Source of the DNA: Polaromonas sp. YR568
GTDB lineage: Bacteria > Pseudomonadota > Gammaproteobacteria > Burkholderiales > Burkholderiaceae_C
Direction of reading: 5' to 3'
Length of the DNA: 64,000 nt
Assembly (NCBI RefSeq): GCF_900116715.1
Contig: NZ_FPBM01000010.1
Coordinates: forward strand, 156,477-220,476
Part shown: positions 20,009 through 28,582 of the stretch, piece by piece
Numbering within the stretch: the first letter of the stretch is position 1
Layout of the letters: each line of letters begins with the position of its first letter
Made by a program: the position numbers and the translations under genes
Notes under the pieces: generated by a model
The model's input: the letters and a program-made list of their open reading frames with translations, nothing else
Database searches by the model: none
Told to the model about the DNA's origin: nothing

Positions 20009-21070
20009 TCAGTTTTTTTGTTTTGCCGGCGCTTTTGCTTCGGCTTCGGCTTCGACCGTAATCGGCGTAGCGGCACGGGCGGGCGCTTTGGACAGCGCCC
20101 GCGGATGGGCCGCGTCATACACCTTGGCCAGGTGCTGGAAGTCCAGCCGCGTATAGACCTGTGTGGTGGTGATGTTGGCGTGGCCCAGCAGCTCCTGCAC
20201 GGCGCGCAAGTCACCGCTGGACTGCAGCACATGGCTGGCAAATGAATGGCGCAGCATGTGCGGATGCACCGGCGTGGCCAGCCCGGCCTGCAGTGAGCGC
20301 TGCTTCAGCCGCACGCGGATGTGCTGGGGCGTCAGGCGCGTGCCGCGCTGGTTGATAAAGAGCGCCGGGTCTTCACGCGCCCACTGGGCGCGCGCGGCCA
20401 GCCACTGCTGCAGCGAGCGCAATGCCGCGCCACCCACCGGCACGCTGCGCCGCTTGGAGCCCTTGCCCAGCACATAGGCCTCAGCCGCATCCACATCGAT
20501 CCAGCCGCGCGCCTGGGCGCCGGCCTGCACATCCAGGCCCACCAGCTCGCCGATACGCAGGCCGCAGCCATACAGCAGTTCCGTGATGCACTGGTCGCGC
20601 AGCGCCAGCAGCGGGTCGCCCTGCGCCGCGTCGGGCTGGTAGGCGGCCAGCTGCACGGCTTCGTCCACGCTCAAGGCCTTGGGCAAAGGCTTGGCGGCCT
20701 TGGGCGCGCGCACGTCCTGCACCGGGTTGCCATTGACGAGGCCCTCACGGCCCAGCCAGGTGTAAAAGCCCCGCCAGCCCGACAGGATGAGCGCGATGCC
20801 GCGCCCGCTGCGGCCGGCGCCGTGCATTTGCGCGACCCAGCGCCGCATGTGCATGTTTTGCACCGCCGTGAGTTCGACATTCGCCTGGCGCGCGTTGGCC
20901 TCCAGTTTTTGCAAATCGAGTGCATAGAGCTCGACCGTGCGCTGGGCCAGGCGCTTTTCGACGCGCACATGCTCCAGGTAACGCTCGACCAGCGGATGGG
21001 AAGGCGGCAAGGGTGGCGAGGCGGCGTCAACGCCGCCTGGTCCGGACGCAAGAGGCGATTTTTGCGTCAT
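20009..21070 (-). CDS. xerC: Tyrosine recombinase XerC
   Basis: XerC with XerD resolves chromosome dimers at dif. The 353-residue protein has the SAM-like N-terminal core-binding domain (HPLVERYLEHVRVEKRLAQ) and the catalytic domain with GCGLRIGEL (first Arg), a Lys in LGKGSKRRSVPV, HMLRHSFASH (His-x-x-Arg), LGHANITTTQVYT (His and the Tyr nucleophile). N- and C-terminal tails make it ~50 residues longer than E. coli XerC. Genomic order dapF–DUF484–xerC is the same as in gammaproteobacteria, which supports XerC over an integrase. Confidence 0.96.
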   Translation of the reverse strand: MTQKSPLASGPGGVDAASPPLPPSHPLVERYLEHVRVEKRLAQRTVELYALDLQKLEANARQANVELTAVQNMHMRRWVAQMHGAGRSGRGIALILSGWRGFYTWLGREGLVNGNPVQDVRAPKAAKPLPKALSVDEAVQLAAYQPDAAQGDPLLALRDQCITELLYGCGLRIGELVGLDVQAGAQARGWIDVDAAEAYVLGKGSKRRSVPVGGAALRSLQQWLAARAQWAREDPALFINQRGTRLTPQHIRVRLKQRSLQAGLATPVHPHMLRHSFASHVLQSSGDLRAVQELLGHANITTTQVYTRLDFQHLAKVYDAAHPRALSKAPARAATPITVEAEAEAKAPAKQKN

Positions 21071-21084
21071 GACGGCAGAGCTAC

Positions 21085-21780
21085 TTACCGGGCGGTAGCC
21101 TGCTGGGGCCGCAGACGCGTCAGCGCCGCGCCGGCCAGCTCGCCCAGGCGTTCGAGGAAATCGGTGCCCATGCCGCTGTGAAAGCGTTCGGGGTCAGGCG
21201 AAGCCAACACCAGCAGGCCGCCGACTTCAGCGCCTTCCGCGCCGCGCAGCGGGATCAGCGCCATCGACAGCGCGACAGCAGGCTCAGGCAGCCAGTTGAC
21301 CGCCTCAAAGCCGGAATTGACGCCGCAGTAAGGCGCACCCAGCGAAGACGCAAAGGTCTTGGCGTCTTCGCTCACGTCGGTGGCAAAGCTTTCGTCGGAA
21401 AAAATGCCGTTCACGTCCCAGACCTTGATGGCAGCCTGCGGGATCAGGAATTCGGTGGTGATGCCTTCGACAATGGCGCCCGGCAGGTCGCGCGCCTGCG
21501 CCGCCTGCAGCAGCTTGCGCGTCCAGCGCTGCATCTTGTCGGCAATCGCCACGTTGTCCTGGCCGTGGCGGATCATGTCGACCATCCGCGTCTCCAGCCC
21601 TTTGATCTTTTCGCGCAGCATGAGCGCCTGGCGCTCCTGAAGGCTGACGGCGCGGTTGCCGTGGCCGCTGGACAGCTGCACCGAAGCCAGCAGCTCGGCG
21701 TGGCGCTCGAAGAAGTCGGGCGTATTGGCCAGGAAATTGGCGATGTCGTCTTCGGTGATGGGATGTTCAGTTGGGTTCAT
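21085..21780 (-). CDS. DUF484 family protein
   Basis: A 231-residue soluble protein starting MNPTEHPITEDDIANFLANTPDFFERHAELL, the characteristic N-terminus of DUF484, followed by a coiled coil (SLQERQALMLREKIKGLETRM) and a GAF-like C-terminal half. The gene is the usual neighbour between dapF and xerC (YigA in E. coli). Function is unknown; the GAF-like fold suggests small-molecule sensing, but nothing here shows a ligand. Confidence 0.9.
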   Translation of the reverse strand: MNPTEHPITEDDIANFLANTPDFFERHAELLASVQLSSGHGNRAVSLQERQALMLREKIKGLETRMVDMIRHGQDNVAIADKMQRWTRKLLQAAQARDLPGAIVEGITTEFLIPQAAIKVWDVNGIFSDESFATDVSEDAKTFASSLGAPYCGVNSGFEAVNWLPEPAVALSMALIPLRGAEGAEVGGLLVLASPDPERFHSGMGTDFLERLGELAGAALTRLRPQQATAR

Positions 21781-21858
21781 GCCGGTATTGTCCCTAGTTT
21801 TGTGGCGGGCTCAAAGTCATCCTTTGCCCGCGTTACATCCGCTTTCGTCGAAAAACGT

Positions 21859-22731
21859 TTAGACCGTGTCTGGAATTTCAATCTCGGACTCGAACACGGT
21901 GGTCGCCGGCCCCGTCATCATGACAGGCGCATCCAGCTGCCCCGGCCATTCAATCGTGAGCTGGCCGCCACGCGTCATCACGTCGACCCGCGCATCCAGC
22001 AGGCCCCAGCGTATGCCTGCCACCACCGCCGCACAGGCGCCCGTGCCGCAGGCCAGGGTTTCGCCCACGCCGCGTTCATACACCCGAAGGCGGATTTGCC
22101 CGCGCGAGACCACCTGCATAAAGCCGGCGTTTACCCGGCGCGGAAAGCGCACATGGTTTTCAATCAGCGGGCCGGTTTCCAGCACCGGCGCCGTGTCCAC
22201 ATCGGCCACCAGCTGCACCGCGTGCGGGTTGCCCATCGACAGCGCGGCAATGAAGGGCGCCGCAGCTTGGCCCGCCAGCGCCAGCGGCCACTTCTCCCAA
22301 GGACCTTCTTTCACAGGCACAAGGCCAGTAGCGTCAAAAGGAATGCGCACCGGCTCAAACACCGGCGCGCCCATATCCACCGTCACACGCCCATCGGCCT
22401 GCATGCGCGGCTCAATAACGCCGCTCAGCGTCTTGACACGCACCACATCCTTGGTCGTGAGCCCCTGCTCCCGCACAAAACGCACAAAACAGCGCGCGCC
22501 ATTGCCGCACTGCTCCACCTCGCCGCCATCCGCGTTGTGGATCACGTACTCAAAGTCGATGCCAGCCTCAGGCGCCGGCCGCACCGTGAGGATCTGGTCC
22601 GCGCCGACGCCGAAATGGCGGTCGGCCAGGAAACGGTATTGCGCGGTAGTCAGGCCCAGCGATTTTTTGGTTTCGTCGAGCATGACAAAGTCATTGCCCG
22701 CACCTTGCATTTTGGTAAATCGGATTCGCAT
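21859..22731 (-). CDS. dapF: Diaminopimelate epimerase
   Basis: DapF converts LL- to meso-diaminopimelate, which feeds MurE and lysine synthesis. The two catalytic cysteines are C75 in EQCGNGARC and C228 in ACGTGA. I start at the ATG at 22731 ([16 protein letters not shown]), which gives 290 residues and the conserved [10 protein letters not shown] at residues 7–16; the frame is open 11 codons further upstream without better support. It is 78 bases upstream of the DUF484 gene on the same strand. Confidence 0.96.
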   Translation of the reverse strand: MRIRFTKMQGAGNDFVMLDETKKSLGLTTAQYRFLADRHFGVGADQILTVRPAPEAGIDFEYVIHNADGGEVEQCGNGARCFVRFVREQGLTTKDVVRVKTLSGVIEPRMQADGRVTVDMGAPVFEPVRIPFDATGLVPVKEGPWEKWPLALAGQAAAPFIAALSMGNPHAVQLVADVDTAPVLETGPLIENHVRFPRRVNAGFMQVVSRGQIRLRVYERGVGETLACGTGACAAVVAGIRWGLLDARVDVMTRGGQLTIEWPGQLDAPVMMTGPATTVFESEIEIPDTV

Positions 22732-22832
22732 CAAGGGATTATCGGCGGGCTTTACCAGCCCCATTCGGCTGTTCGGTATTAGGTTCCCGCTCCCGCCCCC
22801 GATTGCCCCTTCTGTCTGCGCCGAGGAGCGGA

Positions 22833-22898
22833 GGTCCAGACGGATAAGGGCAAAAACTTGTTTGAGCGAAGCGAGTTGTTTTTGACCCCGTCTGGACC
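22833..22898. repeat. long imperfect hairpin
   Basis: GGTCCAGACGG (22833–22843) is the exact inverse of CCGTCTGGACC (22888–22898). Inside it, CAAAAAC (22851–22857) pairs with GTTTTTG (22878–22884), leaving a GAGCGAAGCGAG loop. A further pair, CTGTCTGCG (22812–22820) and CGCAGACAG (22934–22942), encloses the whole hairpin and links it to the next repeat. Confidence 0.7.
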
Positions 22899-22929
22899 GA
22901 GCACCACAGGCTGCCCGTAGCGAAGCGAA

Positions 22930-22992
22930 GGGACGCAGACAGTAGGGTCGCCTTTCTTTTGGGTACTTTTCTTTGGCGAAGCAAAGAAAAGT
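22930..22992 (+). repeat. 63-bp dispersed repeat, plus-oriented copy
   Basis: It begins GGGACGCAGACAGTAGGGTC and ends in the perfect 11-bp inverted repeat ACTTTTCTTTG…CAAAGAAAAGT around GCGAAG (22965–22992). The same unit in opposite orientation closes the window at 63938–64000. It lies in an intergenic gap in both places. No transposase is present, so it is a REP/MITE-like element of unknown mobility. Confidence 0.75.
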
Positions 22993-23132
22993 GCCTCGCC
23001 CGCCGGGGCGAGACCCGGCCAGCGATCTCAGAAAAATCGACTTGCCGCCGAGCGACCCCGGCCAGCCGCCTCAGCAAAGGGCACAGGCGCCCAGCCGGAG
23101 CAAGACCCGGCCCCAAAAGCCATAATCCAAAA

Positions 23133-24767
23133 ATGCCCCGCCCCTCCCAACAACTCCACCCCCACCGCGACCCCGCCCCCCTCCGCCCCGCAGCCACCGT
23201 GCTCCTGCTGCGCGACAGCCCCCAAGGCATTGAAGTGCTGATGACACGCCGCTCCCCGGCGGCAAGCTTCGCACCAGGCGCCTACGTCTTCCCCGGCGGC
23301 GGCATCGATGCAGCGGACGCACTGGCGCACGGCCAGTCGACCCGGCGCGCCACGCAAGGCGATTTGCACCTGACCCAGGCCATCGCCGCCATCCGCGAGA
23401 GTTTTGAAGAGCTGGGCGTGCTGCTGGCGCGCCACGCGGACGGCAGCTATGCCACCACCGCCGACATCGCCTCGCTGGACCGCAAGGCGCCGTTTGCCGC
23501 GCAGTGCAAGGAACGCGGCCTCACCCTGGCGGGTGACGAAGTGTTTGTGCTGGCGCACTGGATCGCCGATCGCGACCTGTCGCGTCGCTTTGACGTGCCC
23601 TTTCTGGTGGCGCGCATGCCTGAGGGCCAAAGCCCGGTGGCTGACGAGGCCGAGCAGTTCGAGCCTGTCTGGGTGCGGCCGGCCGATGCGCTGGCGCGGC
23701 ACGCGGCGGGCGGCTTTTTTATCATCTTCCCCACCATACGCACGCTTGAGCGGCTGCAGCGCTACCCCAGCGTCGACTCGGTGCTGGCGGCCTGCGCGTC
23801 TGAAGTGCCGCTGTGGACGTCCTGCCCGCGCACCGGGCTGCTGGCGGGCGAGGAAGCACGCTACATGGAGCACGAAGCCCCCTATGGCGAACTGGCGCTG
23901 ACCAGCCCCGACGGGCAGATCGTGCACGCACTGGACTGGCAGACCGCCCACCCGGTGCCACTGCTCAAAAACGTGAAGCGCCTGACCGCCCCCAACCCCG
24001 GCATGATGACCGGGCCGGGCACCAACAGCTACCTCGTCGGCGACGAGACCAGCGGCTACATCGTGATCGACCCGGGGCCCGACGATGCGGCGCATATCCA
24101 GCGCCTTTACGACGCCACGGGCGGGCGCATCGAGGCCATCGTCTGCACCCACTCCCACCCCGACCACTCGCCCGGCGCCAGGCCGCTGCAGGCACTGTGC
24201 GCGCAGCGCCCGCCCATCCTGGGCCTGCCTTCGGCCGCCACGGCGCGGCCCGACTCCGCTTTCACGCCGGACCGTTCGCTATCAAATCAGGAGCTGCTGA
24301 CGCTCACCGGATCCGGGCTTCAGCACACTTTGATGGTGATCCTGACGCCGGGCCATGCCGCCAACCATCTGTGCCTGGTGCTGCTGGAAGACGGCCTGCT
24401 GTTCTCCGGCGACCACATCCTCAACGGCAGCACCACCGTGGTGAATCCGCCCGACGGCGCGATGACGCCCTACCTCGACTCGCTGGACGCGCTGTCGGCC
24501 GCCTGCGATGCGCACGGCATTGAATTCATCCTGCCGGCACACGGCTACGTGCTGGGCGAGGCCAAAATCGCGATTGCGCAGCTCAAGGCGCACCGGCTTA
24601 AACGCGAGGCCAAGGTGGTGGCAGCCATGAAAGCCCGGCCGGAAGGCTCACTGAACGACTGGTTACCGCTGGCGTATGACGACACGCCGCAGCAGCTTTG
24701 GCCGCTGGCCTTGCGTTCACTGCTGGCGCATGTGGACCGCGTGCGGGAACTGGGCCTGGCCCATTAG
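23133..24767 (+). CDS. Nudix hydrolase–metallo-beta-lactamase-fold fusion protein
   Basis: Residues ~20–230 resemble NUDT19-type Nudix domains: LLLRDSPQGIEVLMTRRS, FPGGGIDAAD, then after an insertion IRESFEELGV (R88, E89, E92, E93). Residues ~280–540 are an MBL fold like LACTB2: THSHPDH (H340, H342, D344, H345), GHAANH (H408), GDH (D427) and PAHGY (H470), a complete two-metal set. I start at ATG 23133 (544 residues) because upstream DNA is repeat sequence. Fusion suggests hydrolysis of a nucleotide- or CoA-linked compound followed by (thio)ester or phosphodiester cleavage; substrate unknown. Residues 382–402 overlap an interspersed-repeat-like sequence. Confidence 0.88.
   Translation: MPRPSQQLHPHRDPAPLRPAATVLLLRDSPQGIEVLMTRRSPAASFAPGAYVFPGGGIDAADALAHGQSTRRATQGDLHLTQAIAAIRESFEELGVLLARHADGSYATTADIASLDRKAPFAAQCKERGLTLAGDEVFVLAHWIADRDLSRRFDVPFLVARMPEGQSPVADEAEQFEPVWVRPADALARHAAGGFFIIFPTIRTLERLQRYPSVDSVLAACASEVPLWTSCPRTGLLAGEEARYMEHEAPYGELALTSPDGQIVHALDWQTAHPVPLLKNVKRLTAPNPGMMTGPGTNSYLVGDETSGYIVIDPGPDDAAHIQRLYDATGGRIEAIVCTHSHPDHSPGARPLQALCAQRPPILGLPSAATARPDSAFTPDRSLSNQELLTLTGSGLQHTLMVILTPGHAANHLCLVLLEDGLLFSGDHILNGSTTVVNPPDGAMTPYLDSLDALSAACDAHGIEFILPAHGYVLGEAKIAIAQLKAHRLKREAKVVAAMKARPEGSLNDWLPLAYDDTPQQLWPLALRSLLAHVDRVRELGLAH
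24278..24337 (+). repeat. interspersed hairpin repeat inside a coding region (copy C)
   Basis: GCTATCAAATCAGGAGCTGC is followed by TGACGCTCACC, GGGCTTCAG and TTTGATGG. The block order GCTA, AT-rich, AGCTGCT, CGC, GGGCT..AG, TGG matches copy B (55144) closely. It is read in frame as residues about 382–402 of the Nudix/MBL protein, between the metal site HxHxDH and the next histidine. Either a repeat has been domesticated as protein sequence or the match is chance; I lean to the former. Confidence 0.5.
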
Positions 24768-24804
24768 CTCCCCCTGTTAGTCCCCCATTAGCACTCATTA
24801 GCCC
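24762..24804 (+). repeat. short degenerate tandem repeat at a stop codon
   Basis: Four imperfect units of CATTAG/GTTAG plus a C-rich stretch follow each other at 10–13-base steps. The first unit contains the TAG stop of the Nudix/MBL gene, so slippage here would add or remove alternative stops. No function is evident. Confidence 0.5.
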
Positions 24805-25025
24805 CATCGCTGTGGCGTGAAAGTTGCTAAACCTTGCACCGTACGTAAGGGTATCTACCTGCTTCTTCGGCCTTAAGGCCCCGCAACGGTCGCCAAGGCT
24901 ACTGCAAGGGGCTGTCGGCTCCAGGGGCTGAGGTTTATACTTTTTGTTCGTATGCCGGGGGCCGTGCCTGATCGCACAGCCTGACGGGCATCACCCATCA
25001 TTTCAACCTTTTTTCGAGGGACTTC

Positions 25026-25898
25026 ATGTCTTTTAACTCCATCACCACGCGACGTTTCCTGCAAACCGCCGGCACCCTGGTCGCCGGCATCGTCCTGGCC
25101 GCCTGCAGCAAGACCGAGCCGCCAGCACCTGCTGCCAGCGCACCGGCACCCGCAGCCTCCGCGCCCGCACCGGCCGCCAAGGTTTACCTGGTGGGCACCG
25201 ACGCCGCTTACGCACCTTTTGAATCGCAAAACGAAAAAGGCGAGATCGTCGGCTTTGACATCGACGTCGTGAAGGCCGTGGCCCAGAAGGCCGGCATCGA
25301 AGTGAAGTTTGTGAACACGCCATGGGAAGGCATCTTCAACACGCTCGCCCAAGGCGACCGCGACCTGCTGGTCTCGTCCATCACCATCACCGGCGAGCGC
25401 AAGCAGACCATGGATTTCTCGACGCCCTACTTTGACGCGCAGCAGCTGATCGCCGTGAAGAAGGACTCGAAAATCGCCAAGTTCAACGACCTGAAAAAAC
25501 TCAAGGTCGGCGTGCAGAACGGCACCACCGGCGATGAAGTGGTGTCCAAACTGCAAGGCAAGGACAGCGCCAACATCAAGCGCTTTGAGTCGACGCCCCT
25601 GGCGCTGAAAGAACTCGAAGCCGGCGGCGTGGACGCCGTGGTGGCCGACAACGGCGTGGTGGTGCATTACGTCAATAACAACAGCGACGCCAAGTTCAAG
25701 ACCGTCAGCGACGCCAGCTTTGTTTCCGAGCAGTACGGCCTGGCCGTGAAGAAGGGCAACACCGAGCTGCTGGAAAAACTGAACAAGGGCCTGGCCGACA
25801 TCAAGACCGACGGCACCTACAACACCATCTACACCAAGTACTTCGGCGCACCGCCGGCAGCCGCCGCTGCTGCCCCCGCACCTGCTGCCTCGAAGTAA
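25026..25898 (+). CDS. amino-acid ABC transporter substrate-binding lipoprotein (orphan)
   Basis: A family-3 solute-binding protein of 290 residues. The signal peptide has an Arg pair (TTRRFLQTAG) and a lipobox LAAC with the acylated Cys at position 27, so it is anchored in a membrane. The mature part has the typical YLVGTDAAYAPFES start and GEIVGFDIDVVKAVAQKAG, VGVQNGTTGDEVV and the C-terminal DGTYNTIYTKYFG. Pro/Ala linkers flank the binding domain on both sides (residues ~30–50 and the last ~16). Fold suggests polar amino acids; no permease or ATPase gene is adjacent, so it must share one encoded elsewhere. Confidence 0.9.
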   Translation: MSFNSITTRRFLQTAGTLVAGIVLAACSKTEPPAPAASAPAPAASAPAPAAKVYLVGTDAAYAPFESQNEKGEIVGFDIDVVKAVAQKAGIEVKFVNTPWEGIFNTLAQGDRDLLVSSITITGERKQTMDFSTPYFDAQQLIAVKKDSKIAKFNDLKKLKVGVQNGTTGDEVVSKLQGKDSANIKRFESTPLALKELEAGGVDAVVADNGVVVHYVNNNSDAKFKTVSDASFVSEQYGLAVKKGNTELLEKLNKGLADIKTDGTYNTIYTKYFGAPPAAAAAAPAPAASK

Positions 25899-25945
25899 AC
25901 ACGGCATGACCGGGCGGCGCGGCCTTTTTTGACTGCGGCGCCCGC

Positions 25946-26467
25946 ATGCCCGTAAAACCCGCCCCGCACACGGGCGGCGCCTCTGAAGCAGCCGGCGGTG
26001 AGCCCAGCGCCCACCGCCGCGCCCTGCACGCCATCGCCCTCTTTGAAGCCATCAAAGGCCTGGCCGCGCTCGCGGCCGGCATTGGGCTGCTGGGCCTGCT
26101 GCACCACGACATCCACCAACTGGCCGTGGCGCTGCTGTGGCGCTTTCACCTCGACCCGGCCCTGCCCTACCCGGCCATCCTGCTGCACTATGCCGACCTG
26201 CTGAGCGCAATCAACCTGCGCACGCTCGCGCCAGTGGCGCTGGCCTATATCGGCGTGCGCTTTGCGGAAGCCTGGGGCTTGTGGAGAGGGAAAACCTGGG
26301 CCGAATGGCTGGGCGCACTGTCAGGCGCTTTGTATATCCCGCTGGAAGTGGCGCATCTGGTGCATCGCACCACCCTGATCAATGCGGCGGTGCTGCTCGC
26401 CAATGTGCTGATCGTGGGCTTTCTGGCCCTGCAACTCTGGCAACGAATGCGCCAAAAGCACGCCTGA
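25946..26467 (+). CDS. DUF2127 family membrane protein
   Basis: 173 residues with a polar Pro/Gly start and about four hydrophobic helices. ALHAIALFEAIKGLAALAAGIGLL, then LRTLAPVALAYIGVRFAEAWGLWRGKTWAEWL and GALYIPLEV match the DUF2127 pattern (charged Glu/Arg residues within the helices). Inner-membrane protein of unknown function. It lies 48 bases after the binding protein on the same strand and converges on rnpB. Confidence 0.8.
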   Translation: MPVKPAPHTGGASEAAGGEPSAHRRALHAIALFEAIKGLAALAAGIGLLGLLHHDIHQLAVALLWRFHLDPALPYPAILLHYADLLSAINLRTLAPVALAYIGVRFAEAWGLWRGKTWAEWLGALSGALYIPLEVAHLVHRTTLINAAVLLANVLIVGFLALQLWQRMRQKHA

Positions 26468-26489
26468 GCCAAAAGCGCTAAATAAAGTG

Positions 26490-26826
26490 TGAAGCCCGCC
26501 GATAAGCCGGATTCTGTGCGCGGGCTCCCTTTCGGTTACCCGTGTGACCGCCATTAATCTGGGCCGGAGGTCGCCCCCACGGCTCAATGCTACCTACCCG
26601 CCAACTCTGCGGAACCACATCAACGTTGGCCTACTTGGTATTGCTGCGCGTAGAGATTGCCCGTTTCACCCGGCCCGGGGTTGCCCCAAGGCCGACTCGT
26701 CTCTGTTGCTCTGATCCTCACCTCACGGTGGAGAGGTGTTACCTCCTACGCTGTCCTGTGCAGTCCGGACGTTCCTCCAGTGCCTGGTTTCCCAGATTGC
26801 ACCAGCGGCGGTCTGGCAGGCTTCAC
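26490..26826 (-). ncRNA. rnpB: RNase P RNA (M1 RNA), bacterial class A
   Basis: The minus strand contains GAGGAACGTCCGGACTGCAC near the 5' end (the family's GAGGAAAGUCCGGGCUCC block), CACAGGACAGCG, and a 3' end reading CCGGCTTATCGGCGGGCTTC. The ends pair as helix P1: GAAGCCTGCC at the 5' end with GGCGGGCTTC at the 3' end (one G·U). About 337 nt, a normal length. It processes tRNA 5' ends with RnpA. Exact ends are set from the P1 pairing. Reading frames that cross it are not genes. Confidence 0.95.
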
Positions 26827-26911
26827 GGGGCCTATTATCCGCCACGACCTCGCCGTGACGAGGCTCCCTTTAAAATGCAGGCTGCTTGATCAACACGAGC
26901 CCCCCTTAGCC

Positions 26912-28582
26912 ATGATTCGCCTGACCGAACTCAAACTTCCGCTGGACCACGCGGAAGACGCCCTCCCCGCCCTGGTGGCCAAGACACTGGGCGTCGCCAC
27001 GGCCGCCCTGCAGAACGTCCATATCCACAAACGCAGCTTCGACGCCCGCAAGGCGGACCTGCTCAAGGTCTACATCGTCGATGTCACACTGGCCGACGCC
27101 GGCCAGGAAAACGCGCTGCTGGCGAAGTTTTCCGGCAATCCCCACATCCTGCCCACGCCCGACATGGCCTACCACCCGGTGGGCACAGCCCCCACCAACC
27201 TGCCGCTGCGGCCCGTGGTGGTCGGTTTCGGCCCCTGCGGCATTTTTGCGGCGCTGGTGCTGGCGCAAATGGGTTTCAGGCCCATCGTGCTGGAGCGTGG
27301 CAAGACCGTGCGCGAACGCACCAAAGACACCTGGGGGCTGTGGCGCAAAAAGGTGCTCAACCCCGAGTCGAACGTGCAGTTCGGTGAAGGCGGCGCCGGC
27401 ACCTTTTCCGACGGCAAGCTCTACAGCCAGATCAAGGACCCGCGCCACCTGGGCCGCAAGGTGATGAACGAATTCGTCAAAGCCGGCGCGCCCGCCGACA
27501 TCCTGTTTGAGGCGCATCCGCACATCGGCACCTTCAAGCTGGTGAAGGTGGTTGAGAACATGCGCGAGCAGATCATCGCCCTGGGCGGCGAGATCCGCTT
27601 CGAGCAGCGCGTGACCGACGTGCTGATCGAAGACGGCCCCGAAGGCAAACAGCTGCGCGGCCTGACCGTGCTGGACCAGGCCACAGGCCAGAGCCACGAA
27701 ATGCGCGCCGACCAGGTGGTGATGGCGCTGGGCCACAGCTCGCGCGACACCTTTGCCATGCTGTATGAGCGCGGCGTGCACATCGAGGCAAAACCCTTTT
27801 CCATCGGCTTTCGGGTGGAGCACCCGCAGGGCATCATCGACCGGGCGCGCTGGGGCCGCCACGCCGGCCACCCCTCACTGGGCGCGGCCGAGTACAAGCT
27901 GGTGCACCACGCGAGCAACGGCCGCTCGGTCTACAGCTTTTGCATGTGCCCGGGCGGCACGGTGGTGGCCGCCACCTCAGAGCCAGGCCGCGTGGTGACC
28001 AACGGCATGAGCCAGTACTCACGCAACGAACGCAATGCCAACGCCGGCATCGTGGTGGGCATTGACCCGCGCGACTACCCGGGGCATGACAAAGGCGACG
28101 CGCTTGCCGGCATCGCCTTGCAGCGCCAGCTCGAGTCGCATGCCTTTGTGCTGGGCGGCAGCACTTATGAAGCGCCCGCGCAGCTGGTGGGTGACTTTGT
28201 CGCGGGGCGACCTTCAACGGCGCTGGGCAGCATAGAGCCCTCCTACAAGCCTGGCGTGGCGATTGGCGATCTGTCGTCTGCCCTGCCCGTTTATGCCATT
28301 GAAGCCATGCGCGAAGCCTTTCCGGTGTTCGGCAAAAAGATCAAGGGTTTTGACACCCATGACGCGGTGCTGACCGGCGTGGAAACGCGCACGTCTTCCC
28401 CCATCAAGATCAGCCGCGGCGAAGACCTGCAAAGCATCAATGTGCGCGGCCTTTACCCTGCGGGCGAAGGCGCGAGTTACGCCGGCGGCATTTTGTCGGC
28501 CGGCGTGGACGGCATCCGGGTGGCCGAAGCGCTGGCGCGCAGCGTGCTGCAGAGCGCTGAAGCGCAGCGGATGGCCGCGTGA
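26912..28582 (+). CDS. FAD-dependent dehydrogenase (COG2509-type)
   Basis: 556 residues starting MIRLTELKLPLDHAEDALPAL; this N-terminal ~95-residue domain (KRSFDARKADLLKVYIVDV) is typical of the family. The FAD-binding Rossmann loop GFGPCGIFAALVLAQMG is followed by VLERG, EGGAGTFSDGKLYSQIKD, a second nucleotide region VMALGHSSRDTFAML and the C-terminal GLYPAGEGASYAGGI. I chose the ATG at 26912 because the frame upstream runs through rnpB. Substrate is unknown. The TGA overlaps the next gene's ATG by one base, suggesting a two-flavoprotein operon. Confidence 0.9.
   Translation: MIRLTELKLPLDHAEDALPALVAKTLGVATAALQNVHIHKRSFDARKADLLKVYIVDVTLADAGQENALLAKFSGNPHILPTPDMAYHPVGTAPTNLPLRPVVVGFGPCGIFAALVLAQMGFRPIVLERGKTVRERTKDTWGLWRKKVLNPESNVQFGEGGAGTFSDGKLYSQIKDPRHLGRKVMNEFVKAGAPADILFEAHPHIGTFKLVKVVENMREQIIALGGEIRFEQRVTDVLIEDGPEGKQLRGLTVLDQATGQSHEMRADQVVMALGHSSRDTFAMLYERGVHIEAKPFSIGFRVEHPQGIIDRARWGRHAGHPSLGAAEYKLVHHASNGRSVYSFCMCPGGTVVAATSEPGRVVTNGMSQYSRNERNANAGIVVGIDPRDYPGHDKGDALAGIALQRQLESHAFVLGGSTYEAPAQLVGDFVAGRPSTALGSIEPSYKPGVAIGDLSSALPVYAIEAMREAFPVFGKKIKGFDTHDAVLTGVETRTSSPIKISRGEDLQSINVRGLYPAGEGASYAGGILSAGVDGIRVAEALARSVLQSAEAQRMAA

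Larger units (their letters stand above)
22732..23132. other. 400-base gap filled by nested inverted repeats
   Basis: No gene is supported between dapF and the Nudix/MBL gene, which diverge. Most of the stretch is repeat DNA described in the next entries. Bases 22993–23132 are GC-rich, and contain short CCCGGCC/CCGGCC runs, with nothing I recognise. Confidence 0.6.

Noticed and set aside
21178..22782. 534-codon plus-strand frame across DUF484 and dapF
   Set aside because: It covers two confident minus-strand genes and reads as shadow sequence.
26657..26911. 85-codon N-terminal extension of the FAD dehydrogenase
   Set aside because: The extension runs through rnpB on the opposite strand and is not similar to the family's N-terminus, which begins at 26912.
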